NCBI GenBank assembly: GCA_964035545.1
Contig: OZ037767.1
Span: 31,849,128 to 31,913,127, forward strand
Direction of reading: 5' to 3'
Length of the DNA: 64,000 bases
Source of the DNA: Bugula neritina
Taxonomy: Eukaryota > Bryozoa > Gymnolaemata > Cheilostomatida > Bugulidae
The notes beneath the pieces were generated by a model. The model saw only the letters and a list, made by a program, of their open reading frames with translations. It was not told the origin of the DNA and did no database searches. Every line of letters starts with the position of its first letter. Position 1 is the stretch's first letter. This document shows positions 45,715-58,800 of this stretch, one piece after another. A program made the translations under genes and the position numbers.

Positions 45715-46160
45715 CCTGCCCTCTACTCTACCCTCTACTCTACCCTCTACTCTGCTCTACCCTCTGCTCTACCCTCTGCTCTACCTTCTACTCTACCTTC
45801 TACTCTACTCTACCCTCTGCTCTACCTTCTACTCTGCTCTACCCTCTACTCTGCTCTACCCTCTACTCTGCTCTACCCTCTGCTCTACCCTCTACTCTAC
45901 TCTACTCTACCCTACCCTCTACTCCACTCTACTCTACCCTCTACTCTACCCTCTACTCTACTCTACTCTACCCTACCCTCTACTCCACTCTACTCTACCC
46001 TCTACTCTACCCTCTGCTCTACCTTCTACTCTACTCTACCCTCTCTCTACCCTCTACTCTACCCTCTACTCTACCCTCTACTCTACCCTCTACTCTACCC
46101 TCTACTCTACCCTCTACTCTACTCTCTACTCTACTCTCTACTCTACTCTACCCTCTACTA
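45715..46160. repeat. CTCTACCCT pyrimidine-rich array
   Basis: CTCTAC, CCTCTA and CTGCTCTACC units, almost pure pyrimidine plus A. Confidence 0.92.
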
Positions 46161-46180
46161 CATGCAGATGAGTGGTGTCC

Positions 46181-46369
46181 GGTAAAAATGGCAATGGTAA
46201 AGATGGCACAAATGGAAAAGCAGGAAAAAATGGCACATTTTCAATATTAGGGTTTAGGGGTTGGGTGTTTGAGGTGGGATTTAGGTTTGGGAATGAGAGT
46301 TTGAGTTTGGGGGTTGAGGCTTAGGGGTTTGAGTTTGGGAAAATTTAACATCAGTTTGCCATTTTTACC
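46181..46369. mobile_element. Possible short inverted-repeat element
   Basis: GGTAAAAATGGCAA at the left and TTTGCCATTTTTACC at the right form a 14-bp inverted repeat about 190 bp apart. The centre contains degenerate TTTAGGG-like sequence. No target duplication is visible. Confidence 0.3.
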
Positions 46370-46807
46370 TAAAATCGCAGAAGAGCAAATAAATTTTAGT
46401 ACATTCTAGTTATACTTCCAAATAGTTATTCAAATATTTTGAACTGCCCTCACATCAAAAGGAAAGTAACCAAAAGTTATGCAACGTTGATATATATTCC
46501 AAAGCAATAGAATATTTCACCAAGGAGAGAGTTTATGAATCAGTGAAAATGATAACAATAGTAGAATATTATAAAAAGCAGGCAAGTCTTTATTGCTGCT
46601 CATTTACTTAACATCAATAGTTGCTGTGTGAGTCACAACGCTATAACATCTCTACTCCACTTCAAATATTTTCTCCCCAGCAGTTTTATTAATGACTGGT
46701 TGTAAAAATGCCACCAACAAGTTCTAGATTGAATACTCAACAAGCAAGATAATAAATACCATCAGTTATGAGATACCAAATGCAAATTATGTATCTATAT
46801 TTATTTA

Positions 46808-47360
46808 ACTGTGAGTCATCTCATAGTAAGTCATCTCATAGTAAGTCAACTCATAGTAAGTCATCTCATAGTAAGTTATCTCATAGTAAGTCATCTCAGA
46901 GTAAGTCATCTCACAGTAAGTCATCTCATAGTGAGTCATCTCATAGTGAGTCATCTCATAGTAAGTCATCTCATAGTAAGTCAACTCATAGTAAGTCATC
47001 TCATAGTAAGTCATCTCACAGTAAGTCATCTCATAGTGAGTCATCTCATAGTGAGTCATCTCATAGTAAGTCATCTCATAGTAAGTCAACTCATAGTAAG
47101 TCATCTCATAGTAAGTCATCTCATAGTAAGTCATCTCAGAGTAAGTCATCTCACAGTGAGTCATCTCAGAGTAAGTCAACTCATAGTAAGTCATCTCATA
47201 GTAAGTCATCTCACAGTAAGTCATCTCACAGTAAGTCATCTCATAGTGAGTCATCTCATAGTAAGTCATCTCATAGTAAGTCAACTCATAGTAAGTCATC
47301 TCATAGTAAGTCATCTCATAGTAAGTCATCTCAGAGTAAGTCATCTCACAGTGAGTCATC
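46808..47360. repeat. 15-bp minisatellite
   Basis: About 37 copies of CATCTCATAGTAAGT, open in several frames. Every plus-strand copy contains AGTAAGT or AGTGAGT. Confidence 0.94.
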
Positions 47361-48419
47361 AATGTGTTAGTTGCCTAGCAACAAACCCCAACAAACAGAA
47401 ACCTAGAGTTATGAGCAGACTATGTCCACGGGTATTACAGCTAAACCTGAAAGCTAAGGAGCTGGTAGAACCCAGACAAAGGAAGTACACAAACAGCTAA
47501 CTGTAAGCAGATAAGTTGATATTTTATATAAAATGACATTTTGAAAGAATTACTATTATAATAAAATGATCAGATGGCTATAAGGCAGCAATGTGAATAA
47601 AGAGGTAATAATACAACTATACACAAGCAGATGTTAAACTAGTTATGTAAACTATGCATGATCCCTACCATATTTTACTCACATTTAAAGCTGCGGTAAA
47701 ACTGAAGATGAGAGAATACTATTCCGTACAGTTCAGTACAGCAAAGTTTTCTGACACTCACACAAAGCTTTAAAATATCTCAAAAGCTAAGAACTTTGCC
47801 TCTTAATCCTAAACGAGTTCCTTAATTGTCAGCAATACATTTTCTTCTCAAACCCCATTGGCTGATTAAGACTGATTGAGCAAGGTCGGCTGTTTGGTAA
47901 GTAAATTCAACTGATTATAGCTTAGCACTTAGTAACTTAACATTCAAGTGCTACTCAACGCAATGTTAACCTGCCTCTAATCTTAGAGAAATATTATTGT
48001 ACTGTAACACGTATCAACCAGTGTGTCTCAACTTGTATGCCTAACAGTAAGATTGGCAGAAATAGTCTAGAGGGATAACTATCAAGTGAACCTTAAGGGG
48101 TGGTGTGTGTAAGCCGTAAGGTACTGAAGAAAAGCTACAAACCATGTTAACACTCATAAATTTACAAAATGCCCGCATAATTAAATACGTCAAGAATTGC
48201 AATTTTTAAAATAGCCATATTTCCTTTGAATTACAAACTTCAAAACTAAATCAAAACTATAAACTCCTAAGCTAAGCTCAATTCTACATCTCAGCACGGG
48301 TTAGTAGGTGTGGTGGTGTATACGCTATGTAATAACTTACCTTAGCTTAAGTGCGTTCTCTCTAGCCTAGGTATACTATACCACGCAGTAGTGCACAGCC
48401 ATAGACAGCTATACGGTAT

Positions 48420-48500
48420 TACAGCTAAGTTATACTGTATTACAGCTAAGTTATACTGTATTACAGCTAAGTTATACTGTATTACAGCTAAGTTATACCG
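48420..48500. repeat. 21-bp repeat, 4 copies
   Basis: TATTACAGCTAAGTTATACTG. Confidence 0.9.
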
Positions 48501-49776
48501 TATAGACAAGTGGGAGGAAGTTAAATACTTTCACTATGTAGTCAGCACTGGGTGTAGGCAACAGGTGGGTCCTGATAACACTGAACAAATAGATAGCACG
48601 CAGTACTCTCATTGAGCATTGACCTGCCTATAAGAAGGAATACAATGCAATTACATATCACACAGATACATTTACATACATGTGATAATGACACAATGTA
48701 TTTAATACTCCATTTACAACCTTTATGCTCCACTACTCTACAATACCACTCACTCTCCCGTACATAATATGCTACATACAGTACCTTCTGGCTTAGCATC
48801 ACAGCTATACAATGACTCAGAAATATACTAGTTAACAGTCTAGCGGGATGTTGTGTAACATAAAATTGTTCTCCCCATTTACAACAAATTCTACGCTTAC
48901 ACTTCTGCGTCAGTTGATTAGAAAATTCAAATAAAGCTTAAATTACTTGCAAATTATTAGTAGAATATCTGTAGACTGCCTGTAGATTATTTGTAGAATA
49001 CCTGCAGATTATCTGTAGATTGTCTGTAGAATATATGTAGATTATTTGTAGACTACCTGTAGATTATCTGCGCACTACATGTAGACTACCTGTAGAAAGC
49101 AAATTAATACCAAATAAACAGATTCCACTCCAGTTTTAAAGTATATTGTATATAACTATTAGTGTACTTACTTTACTGTACAGTATATTGTATATAAATA
49201 ATATATTAGTGTACTTACTCTACTGTATAGTATATATATATTTAGTATTATCTTTATTTTACTGTTTCATAATTCACAGACCAACAAAATAAAAACTTCC
49301 CAGCAAATTGTGATGGAAAACTTATTATCTTACATAATAAATATAAAGTAATACTTTAATAATTGAATATTAGACTCAGATATTTTCTACAGGGTGCTAC
49401 TTGGCACGGCAATAACCTGAAACTTCCTTGTTGTAGGTATTGCAGTTTTAGGTTAATATCATATCAAAGCCACTGCCCAACTTTAACCAAAGTTAAAGAA
49501 AAAAGGCTATAATTTCAACTTTGCAACTCCATAATTATGTATTCTTAGAGTTCAATATCATAGAAGACTTGAATAGAAAAATAAAAAAAACATTGTTAGA
49601 AATTTGAGACCAGCTGATTCTACTCGACACAGAGTTATAATCTCTATTAACTCTATTAGCAAGGGGTTATTGTCTCTATACACATGCCAATTTCCAACCG
49701 ATCTAACAAGGAGTTGTCTGCCTTATGTACATAGTAATTGCATGTAAAAAGTCACCATTGAGATAAGACTATTGAG

Positions 49777-49782
49777 TTTAAT
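49777..49782 (-). terminator. cryzl1: Candidate poly(A) signal of CRYZL1
   Basis: TTTAAT on plus, ATTAAA on minus, 65 bp beyond the stop codon. A perfect AATAAA on the minus strand at 49253-49258 is an alternative. Confidence 0.35.
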
Positions 49783-49846
49783 CTTGAGTAGCGCTTTGTG
49801 TGATGATGTCATCATTACTGGTGTAGCATGCAGTGTGGTCAAATCA

Positions 49847-52800
49847 TTAATTCATACACATGACAGTAGAACCTATCTGACGCTCGGGCAGCGAGGTGAG
49901 CACAGAGTCAGCATCAGTAAACTGTACTGTCCTTGAAACATGAACTCTACAATACAGAGAACACAACTCCCAGTAGACATGACAGTATAGTGTACACAAC
50001 TCCCAGTACGCATGACAGTATAGTGTACACAACTCCAGTAAAACATGACAGTATAGTGAACACAACTCCAGTAAATAAACACATATAATTGCTAATGATG
50101 ACTGCATAGATTTCACAGAGCTATGGTAGGAAAGCAGAGTCCCAGCTATATAGCCTGATATCCACCACACACTCAACTATCCAGGTGGTGCGTAAGAACA
50201 TACTCTCTCAATAAAAAGACGTACTTGAGAAGGCCTGAGGCTAGTTTCTCCATCAGCTCACTCAGAATGTGCAAGTAGCGACCTTGCTGCGTGTGCGACA
50301 CTGTCCAGGCATTCTCAAACAGGAAGTGCACTGATGCGTTCCTCATTTGTAGCAACATGGAGTCGGGAGGGTCGAGCTGAAAGCAGAAGAAGTAGCATGT
50401 GACACCCAGTCAGCTCGCAGTGTGACACCCAGTCAGCTCGCAGTGTGACACCCAGTCAGCTCGCAGTGTGACACCCAGTCAGCTCGCAGTGTGACACCCA
50501 GTCAGCTTGCAGTGTGACACTCAGTCAGCTTGCAGTGTGACACCTAGTCAGCTTGCAGTGTGACACCCAGTCAGCTCACAGTGTGACACTCAGTCAGCTT
50601 GCAGTGTGACACCCAGTCAGCTTGCAGTGTGACACCCAGTCAGCTTGCAGTGTGACACCCAGTCAGCTTGCAGTGTGACACCTAGTCAGCTTGCAGTTTG
50701 ACACCTAGTCAGCTTGCAGTGTGACACCAGTCAGCTTGCAGTGTGACACTCAATCAGCTCGCATTGTGACACCCAGTCAGCTTGCAGTGTGACACCCAGT
50801 CAGCTTGCAGTGTGACACCCAGTCAGCTCGCAGTGTGACACCCAGTCAGCTTACAGTGTGACACCTAGTCAGCTCGCAGTGTGACACCCAGTCAGCTTAC
50901 AGTGTGACACCTAGTCAGCTTGCAGTGTGACACACTCTGAATACATGAGTTTGAGCAGAATATCAAGACGGAGCAACAACTCGAAGATATGTTACAACAG
51001 AGCAATAAGTTTAAATATCTCACGGGGTTAGCGATGCTACTGTGTCATTATTATAACAACAAGACTACCTGGAGGTTCATTTGTGATGTAATCCATCTAC
51101 CATTGACGGCTAGACAGGAAATGATGTCATGTTTAGAGGGCACGCCCACCACAGCGTCCTGTGTTTCATCGGTTACCATGTTGACTAAATATGATGATAA
51201 ATATTGTTAGATAACTGAAGTATTTCACTATATAGCATATTATATATATACATGTATACACAATAGCATGTTATTATATACAGTATGATATACACAATAA
51301 TATACAATATACACATATACAAGGGTGTGAGAGTTATCATCTCTTTGTTCAAGTTATGATGTCACAAACTTTATTGATGAGATGAAGAGTCAACATCTCT
51401 TAGTATTCACAGAGCATGAGCAGTAGATATATTAGCTTCACCTTAATATAGTATAGGATCTTACAGTAAACATAGTATAGACTAAGAACCTACCACCAGC
51501 ATCTATGATTATATTGGCACCCAGATGACCCGTCTCCTCCATAACACTGGATACCAGTGAGCAGTTTCTACTCCCCATGTCTATTATTTGAGCTGCAAAC
51601 AGCATGCTTAGCAATACAGAGAGTAGCGAGTATGTAATATAGAGTAGCGAGTATGTAATATAGAGAAGTGAATATGTAATATAGAGTAGTGAGTATGTAA
51701 TATAGAGTAGTGAGTATGTAATATAGAGTAGTGAGTATGTAATATAGAGTAGTGAGTATGTAATATAGAGTAGTGAGTATGTAATATAGAGTAGTGAGTA
51801 TGTAATATAGAGTAGTGAATATGTAATATAGAGTAGTGAGTATGTAATATAGAGTAGTGAATATGTAATATAGAGTAGTGAATATGTAATATAGAGTAGT
51901 GAGTATGTAATATAGAGTAGTGAATATGTAATACAGAGTAGTGAGTATGTAATATAGAGTAGTGAGTATGTAATATAGAGTAGTGAGTATGTAATATAGA
52001 GTAGTGAGTATGTAATATAGAGTAGTGAGTATGTAATATAGAGTAGTGAGTATGTAATATCGAGAAGTGAGTATGTAATATAGAGTAGTGAGTATGTAAT
52101 ATAGAGTAGTGAGTATGTAATATAGAGTAGTGAGTATGTAATATCGAGAAGTGAGTATGTAATATAGAGAAGTGAGTATGTAATATAGAGTAGTGAGTAT
52201 GTAATATAGAGTAGTGAGTATGTAATATCGAGAAGTGAGTATGTAATATAGAGTAGTGAGTATGTAATATAGAGTAGTGAGTATGTAATATAGAGTAGTG
52301 AGTATGTAATATAGAGTAGTGAGTATGTAATATAGAGTAGTGAGTATGTAATATAGAGTAGTGAGTATGTAATATAGAGTAGTGAGTATGTAATATAGAG
52401 TAGTGAGTATGTAATATAGAGTGGTGAGTATGTAATATAGAGTAGTGAATATGTAATATAGAGTAGTGAATATGTAATATAGAGTAGTGAGTATGTAATA
52501 TAGAGTAGTGAGTATGTAATATAGAGTAGTGAGTATGTAATATAGAGTAGTGAGTATGTAATATAGAGTAGTGAATATGTAATATAGAGTAGTGAGTATG
52601 TAATATAGAGTAGTGAGTATGTAATATAGAGTAGTGAATATGTAATATAGAGTAGTGAGTATGTAATATAGAGTAGTGAATATGTAATATAGAGTAGTGA
52701 ATATGTAATATAGAGTAGTGAGTATGTAATATAGAGTAGTGAATATGTAATACAGAGTAGTGAGTATGTAATATAGAGTAGTGAGTATGTAATACAGAGT

Positions 52801-55800
52801 AGTGAGTATGTAATATAGAGTAGTGAGTATGTAATATAGAGTAGTGAGTATGTAATATAGAGTAGTGAGTATGTAATATAGAGTAGTGAGTATGTAATAT
52901 AGAGTAGTGAGTATGTAATATAGAGTGGTGAGTATGTAATATAGAGTAGTGAATATGTAATATAGAGTAGTGAATATGTAATATAGAGTAGTGAGTATGT
53001 AATATAGAGTAGTGAGTATGTAGTATAGAGTAGTGAGTATGTAATATAGAGTAGTGAATATGTAATACAGAGAGTGTGAGTATGTAATATAGAGTAGTGA
53101 GTATGTAATATAGAGTAGTGAGTATGTAATATAGAGTAGTGAGTATGTAATATAGAGTAGTGAGTATGTAATACAGAGTAGTGAGTATGTAATATAGAGT
53201 AGTGAGTATGTAATATAGAGTAGTGAGTATGTAATATAGAGTAGTGAGTATGTAATATAGAGTAGTGAATATGTAATATAGAGTAGTGAGTATGTAATAC
53301 AGAGTAGTGAATATGTAATATAGAGTAGTGAGTATGTAATATAGAGAAGTGAGTATGTAATATAGAGTAGTGAATATGTAATATAGAGTAGTGAGTATGT
53401 AATATAGAGTAGTGAGTATGTAATATAGAGTAGTGAATATGTAATATAGAGTAGTGAGTATGTAATACAGAGTAGTGAATATGTAATATAGAGTAGTGAG
53501 TATGTAATACAGAGTAGTGAGTATATAATATAGAGAAGTGAGTATGTAATACAGAGTAGTGAGTATGTAATATAGAGTAGTGAACATGTAATATAGAGTA
53601 GTGAATATGTAATATAGAGTAGTGAGTATGTAATACAGAGAAGTGTGAGTATGTAATATAGAGAAGTGAGTATGTAATATAGAGTAGTGAATATGTAATA
53701 TAGAGTAGTGAATATGTAATATAGAGTAGTGAATATGTAATACAGAGAAGTGAGTATGTAATATAGAGTAGTGAGTATGTAATATAGAGTAGTGAGTATG
53801 TAATATAGAGTAGTGAGTATGTAATATAGAGTAGTGAGTATGTAATATAGAGTAGTGAATATGTAATATAGAGTAGTGAGTATGTAATATAGAGTAGTGA
53901 GTATGTAATATAGAGAAGTGAGTATGTAATATAGAGTAGTGAGTATGTAATATAGAGTAGTGAATATGTAATATAGAGTAGTGAGTATGTAATACAGAGT
54001 AGTGAATATGTAATATAGAGTAGTGAATGTGTAATATAGAGTAGTGAGTATGTAATATAGAGTAGTGAATATGTAATATAGAGTAGTGAATATGTAATAT
54101 AGAGCGGTGAATATGTAATATAGAGTAGTGAGTATGTAATATAGAGTAGTGAGTATGTAATATAGAGTAGTGAGTATGTAATATAGAGTAGTGAGTATGT
54201 AATATAGAGTAGTGAGTATGTAATACAGAGAAGTGAGTATGTAATATAGAGTAGTGAATATGTAATACAGAGTAGTGAGTATGTAATATAGAGTAGTGAG
54301 TATGTAATATAGAGTAGTGAGTATGTAATATAGAGAAGTGAGTATGTAATATAGAGTAGTGAGTATGTAATATAGAGAAGTGAGTATGTAATACAGAGTA
54401 GTGAATATGTAATATAGAGTAGTGAGTATGTAATATAGAGTAGTGAATATGTAATATAGAGTAGTGAGTATGTAATATAGAGTAGTGAGTATGTAATATA
54501 GAGTAGTGAATATGTAATATAGAGTAGTGAATATGTAATACAGAGAGTGTGAGTATGTAATATAGAGTAGTGAGTATGTAATATAGAGTAGTGAATATGT
54601 AATATAGAGTAGTGAGTATGTAATATAGGGAAGTGAATATGTAATATAGAGTAGTGAGTATGTAATATAGAGTAGTGAGTATGTAATACAGAGTAGTGAG
54701 TATGTAATATAGAGAAGTGAGTATGTAATATAGAGTAGTGAATATGTAATATAGAGTAGTGAGTATGTAATATAGAGTAGTGAATATGTAATATAGAGTA
54801 GTGAGTATGTAATATAGAGTAGTGAATATGTAATATAGAGTAGTGAGTATGTAATATAGAGTAGTGAGTATGTAATATAGAGTAGTGAATATGTAATATA
54901 GAGTAGTGAGTATGTAATATAGAGTAGTGAGTATGTAATATAGAGTAGTGAGTATGTAATATAGAGTAGTGAGTATGTAATATAGAGTAGTGAGTATGTA
55001 ATATAGAGTAGTGAATATGTAATATAGAGTAGTGAATATGTAATATAGAGTAGTGAATATGTAATATAGAGTAGTGAGTATGTAATATAGAGTAGTGAGT
55101 ATGTAATACAGAGTAGTGAGTATGTAATATAGAGAAGTGAGTATGTAATATAGAGTAGTGAGTATGTAATATAGAGTAGTGAGTATGTAATATAGAGTAG
55201 TGAATATGTAATATAGAGTAGTGAGTATGTAATATAGAGCGGTGAATATGTAATATAGAGTAGTGAATATGTAATATAGAGTAGTGAGTATGTAATATAG
55301 AGTAGTGAGTATGTAATATAGAGTAGTGAGTATGTAATATAGAGTAGTGAGTATGTAATATAGAGTAGTGAGTATGTAATATAGAGTAGTGAGTATGTAA
55401 TATAGAGTAGTGAATATGTAATATAGAGTAGTGAGTATGTAATATAGAGTAGTGAGTATGTAATATAGAGAAGTGAATATATAATATAAAGTAGTGAACA
55501 TGTGATATCTAAGTGTGATATAGAGTGTTTCATCATTTGGATTGCAAGTTGTGCTATGAATTAGAAAGGCCATGCTATTAACAAATTATTGATTTGATTG
55601 TATTTTGTCCATTACAAAGAACGAAAGAAGAAAGTTTAACTGTTTCCACCACAAGTTACCATTAGGCTGTGTACTAAGATTGTAGGAACCTGAAAGTAGG
55701 AAGAGGTACAAAACAAACTATTTATAGAATCAGAAACTCTGAGGCTAATGTCTAGAATACAGATCCTAGTATATATACAATACATATACTAGTATATATA

Positions 55801-58800
55801 CAATACATATCCCAGTATATATACAATACATATCCCAGTATATATACAATACATATAATAGTATATATACAATACATATACCAGTATATATACAATACAT
55901 ATACTAGTATATATACAATACATATCCCAGTATATATACAATACATATTCCAGTATATATTCAATACATATACTAGTATATATACAATACATATCCTAGT
56001 ATATATACAATACATATTCTAGTATATATACAACACATATACTAGTATATATACAATACATATACTAGTATATATACAATACATATACTAGTATATATAC
56101 AATACATATACTAGTATATATACAATACATATACTAGTATATATACAATACATATCCCAGTATATATACAATACATATTCCAGTATATATTCAATACATA
56201 CCAACATATGGATAATTCTTTTCTAAAAATCCTCTCTCCTCATTTCCACACACAGTAGTTATAATCTAGTAAAATATAAACAAATCGGAAATTTAGATTC
56301 ATTATTTAGTAGTTTCACTTTGCATCTAATGGTAGTTTCACTTTACATCTAATAGTACCTCACTTCACTCACACCAAGTAGGGACATACCTTGGCGCCCC
56401 ACGAATGTGCCAACTGTATAGCTGTAAGACCAAAGGCACTGGCAGCTGACATAATGAGTGCAGTTGCACCAGTGTGGACGGCTCCGTGGTACACTAGTGC
56501 CGTGTACGCTCTCACCCCCGGGCCAATACACGCTGCTGCCTCTGTGCTGCTCCTGGCTGCCGGCACTTTCACTGCGAGACAGCATTATACCCATATAATA
56601 GCAATGCTATGAGCTACAGACACATACAATAGCAGTGCTATGAGCTACAGACACATACCTATGTTCAGCTCACTGATATCACAATAGTCAGCACAAGCTG
56701 AGGCCTCTGACAGGGGAGACAACACACCGCATACGATGTCTCCCACAGATACCCGAGTAACAGCAGTTCCAACTTTCACCACTTGGCCGGACAGCTCAGT
56801 GCATGCTGGGAAGGTAAACTCACCACTTGCTGAGGAAAGGAACTTCAACATCTGCAGCGTAAAATAATTTCATTACAAAACAAATTATTAAAACTAAATA
56901 AAACATAAGATTTAAGACTTGTAGACGAAAATAGAACAAGATCTCTTGCTGGGCCTTCATCTGAGTCATCATTGAAGCTAAGGACAATATCTTAAATGAT
57001 TTCTGTTATGTAGTTCAGTTTTAAAACTAATGATTGAAAATTTTAGGTAGAATAAATGTTGCTAACTTTATGAAATATCTTTTATAGTGCTACAGTGTAA
57101 ACTGTTTATCTTTTGTAATCAAATATTGTGAGATGAAAGCCTTCTTTGCAGAATAATCACCGGCTTTCCATGTACCGATCTCAGATCTGAGTAATGTGCT
57201 CAGATCGATCGTTTTTCCATGAGCGTGTCAGATCGATCTCGTGAAGTTGCCTCTTCTTAAGTGAAGGATACTTTAAAAGTATAATTTGTTCACCTATTTG
57301 AGTGATTAAAGCTACCACTGTTGAAAACAAGATGGTAGTAGTCTAAAATTTAATCCCAGCTATAAACTATACGCAGCAAAGCTTTCAGTGTATGGTAATT
57401 TGGCCAATTTAAAATAATTAATTTTAATCTTTTAGCTTGACAGCTTATATAAAATTAATGGATGTGTTGCAGATTATTAATAAACTTACAGGACTGTTAG
57501 GCTTAAAATTACAAAAAAATAGCTAATGAAACTAAGTTTTGATAGTCATTTAAACTCAATTTAAATTTTCCCATTTTTTTTACCTTCTACTGCATATAAT
57601 TGAGTTTTCTTAATCATTGTACTGAAAGTCAAAGTTTTGGCATCTGAAAAAGTAGCTATCATGATTATTTATTACTTTGTTTAGTAATTATCAATAAGTT
57701 ATCATTTTTATTAGCAGACAACATTGTAGCGAGCAGTCTTTTTCTACTTCTCAGATCGATCTGGCGTCTTTCCATGGTCTTATTGACATCAGATCGATCT
57801 GAGTTCGAGCTCCACAGACCGACCAGCTCAGATCGACGGAGATCGATCTTTGGCGTCTTTCCATGGATCGATCTCCTTGAGATTGATCTGAGATCGGTAC
57901 ATGGAAAGCCGGTGAATGTATCTGTTCAGTATGACATCATAATTGACCCTGTGACCTGGCATTTGACCTTTACACTCTGCTCTCTCTATATACCAATAGT
58001 GATACACGGGCTTTCCATGTACCGATCTGAGCAATGTGCTCAGATCGATCATTTTTCCATGAAAGTGTCAGATCGATCTCTCGGAATTGCCTCCTCTTAG
58101 GTGAAGACTACTTTAATAGTATAATTTTTTCACCCACCTGAATGATAAAAGCTACTGCTGTTGAAAAACAAAATTTTCATAGTCTAAAATTAAACGTCAG
58201 CTATAAACTCTACGCAGTAAAGCTTTTAATAAGAAGTAATTTGGCCAATTTAAGATAATTGATTTTAATACTTTAGCTTGACAGCTTATATAAAATTAAT
58301 AGCTGTTGTGCAGCTTATTCATAAACTTATGGGACTATTAGGCTTAAGTTGCGTTTATACCTTCACGATTTTCGGTCAAAAATTCAATTTGGCCGGGTTG
58401 AAATTTCTCCGAGTTGCATTGCATTGTAAAAGCCACCCGTTGAAATTTTTGTACTGTGATAACTTAATCGGCCAATTTTAGAATAGGAGTAATAACTCCT
58501 TGTAAACATCGTTATTTAGTTATTACTTTGGCGATTAGACAACGTACTTATACAGTTATAATTATATAGCCTACGCCTTCTCAATTATCGCTTTTATGCT
58601 TTCCGTTTCACTAATTCACGACGTTTACAAAGGGCATCAAATAGCTATTATGCGAGTCAAATTTCAATTTCAGAAAGTGAGCAACCGCATCAATATGATT
58701 TCAACGAGTTTCAGCTTGACTATAAAGGGGTACCCGGACAAGCATTATTAACTTAAACTCGGTACTTTTTTCAGCAGAGGTATAAACGCAACTTTAAAAT

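Larger units (their letters stand above)
43878..49776. other. Repeat-rich intergenic stretch upstream of aGPCR-B
   Basis: Should include the aGPCR-B promoter/5' UTR near 43,880-44,400 and the CRYZL1 3' flank. It holds five arrays (44110-44320, 44440-45030, 45715-46160, 46808-47360, 48420-48500), a possible small MITE at 46181-46369, and otherwise AT-rich unique sequence. No conserved exon was recognised. Long open frames inside the arrays are repeat artefacts. Confidence 0.55.

Noticed and set aside
46768-47500. SHSKSSHSK-type frames of 200-229 residues in a 15-bp array.
   Set aside because: Open in several frames on both strands, no conserved flanking exon, intergenic position.
51568-55573. 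Open frames of more than 1,300 residues on the minus strand (YSLLYIT / YYILTTL repeats).
   Set aside because: They are open only because the 21-bp satellite lacks stops in those frames. The array lies in a CRYZL1 intron between conserved exons.
57774-58100. Plus and minus frames of 74-108 residues in GATCGATC-rich sequence.
   Set aside because: They span the ends of two MITEs and have no protein similarity I recognise.
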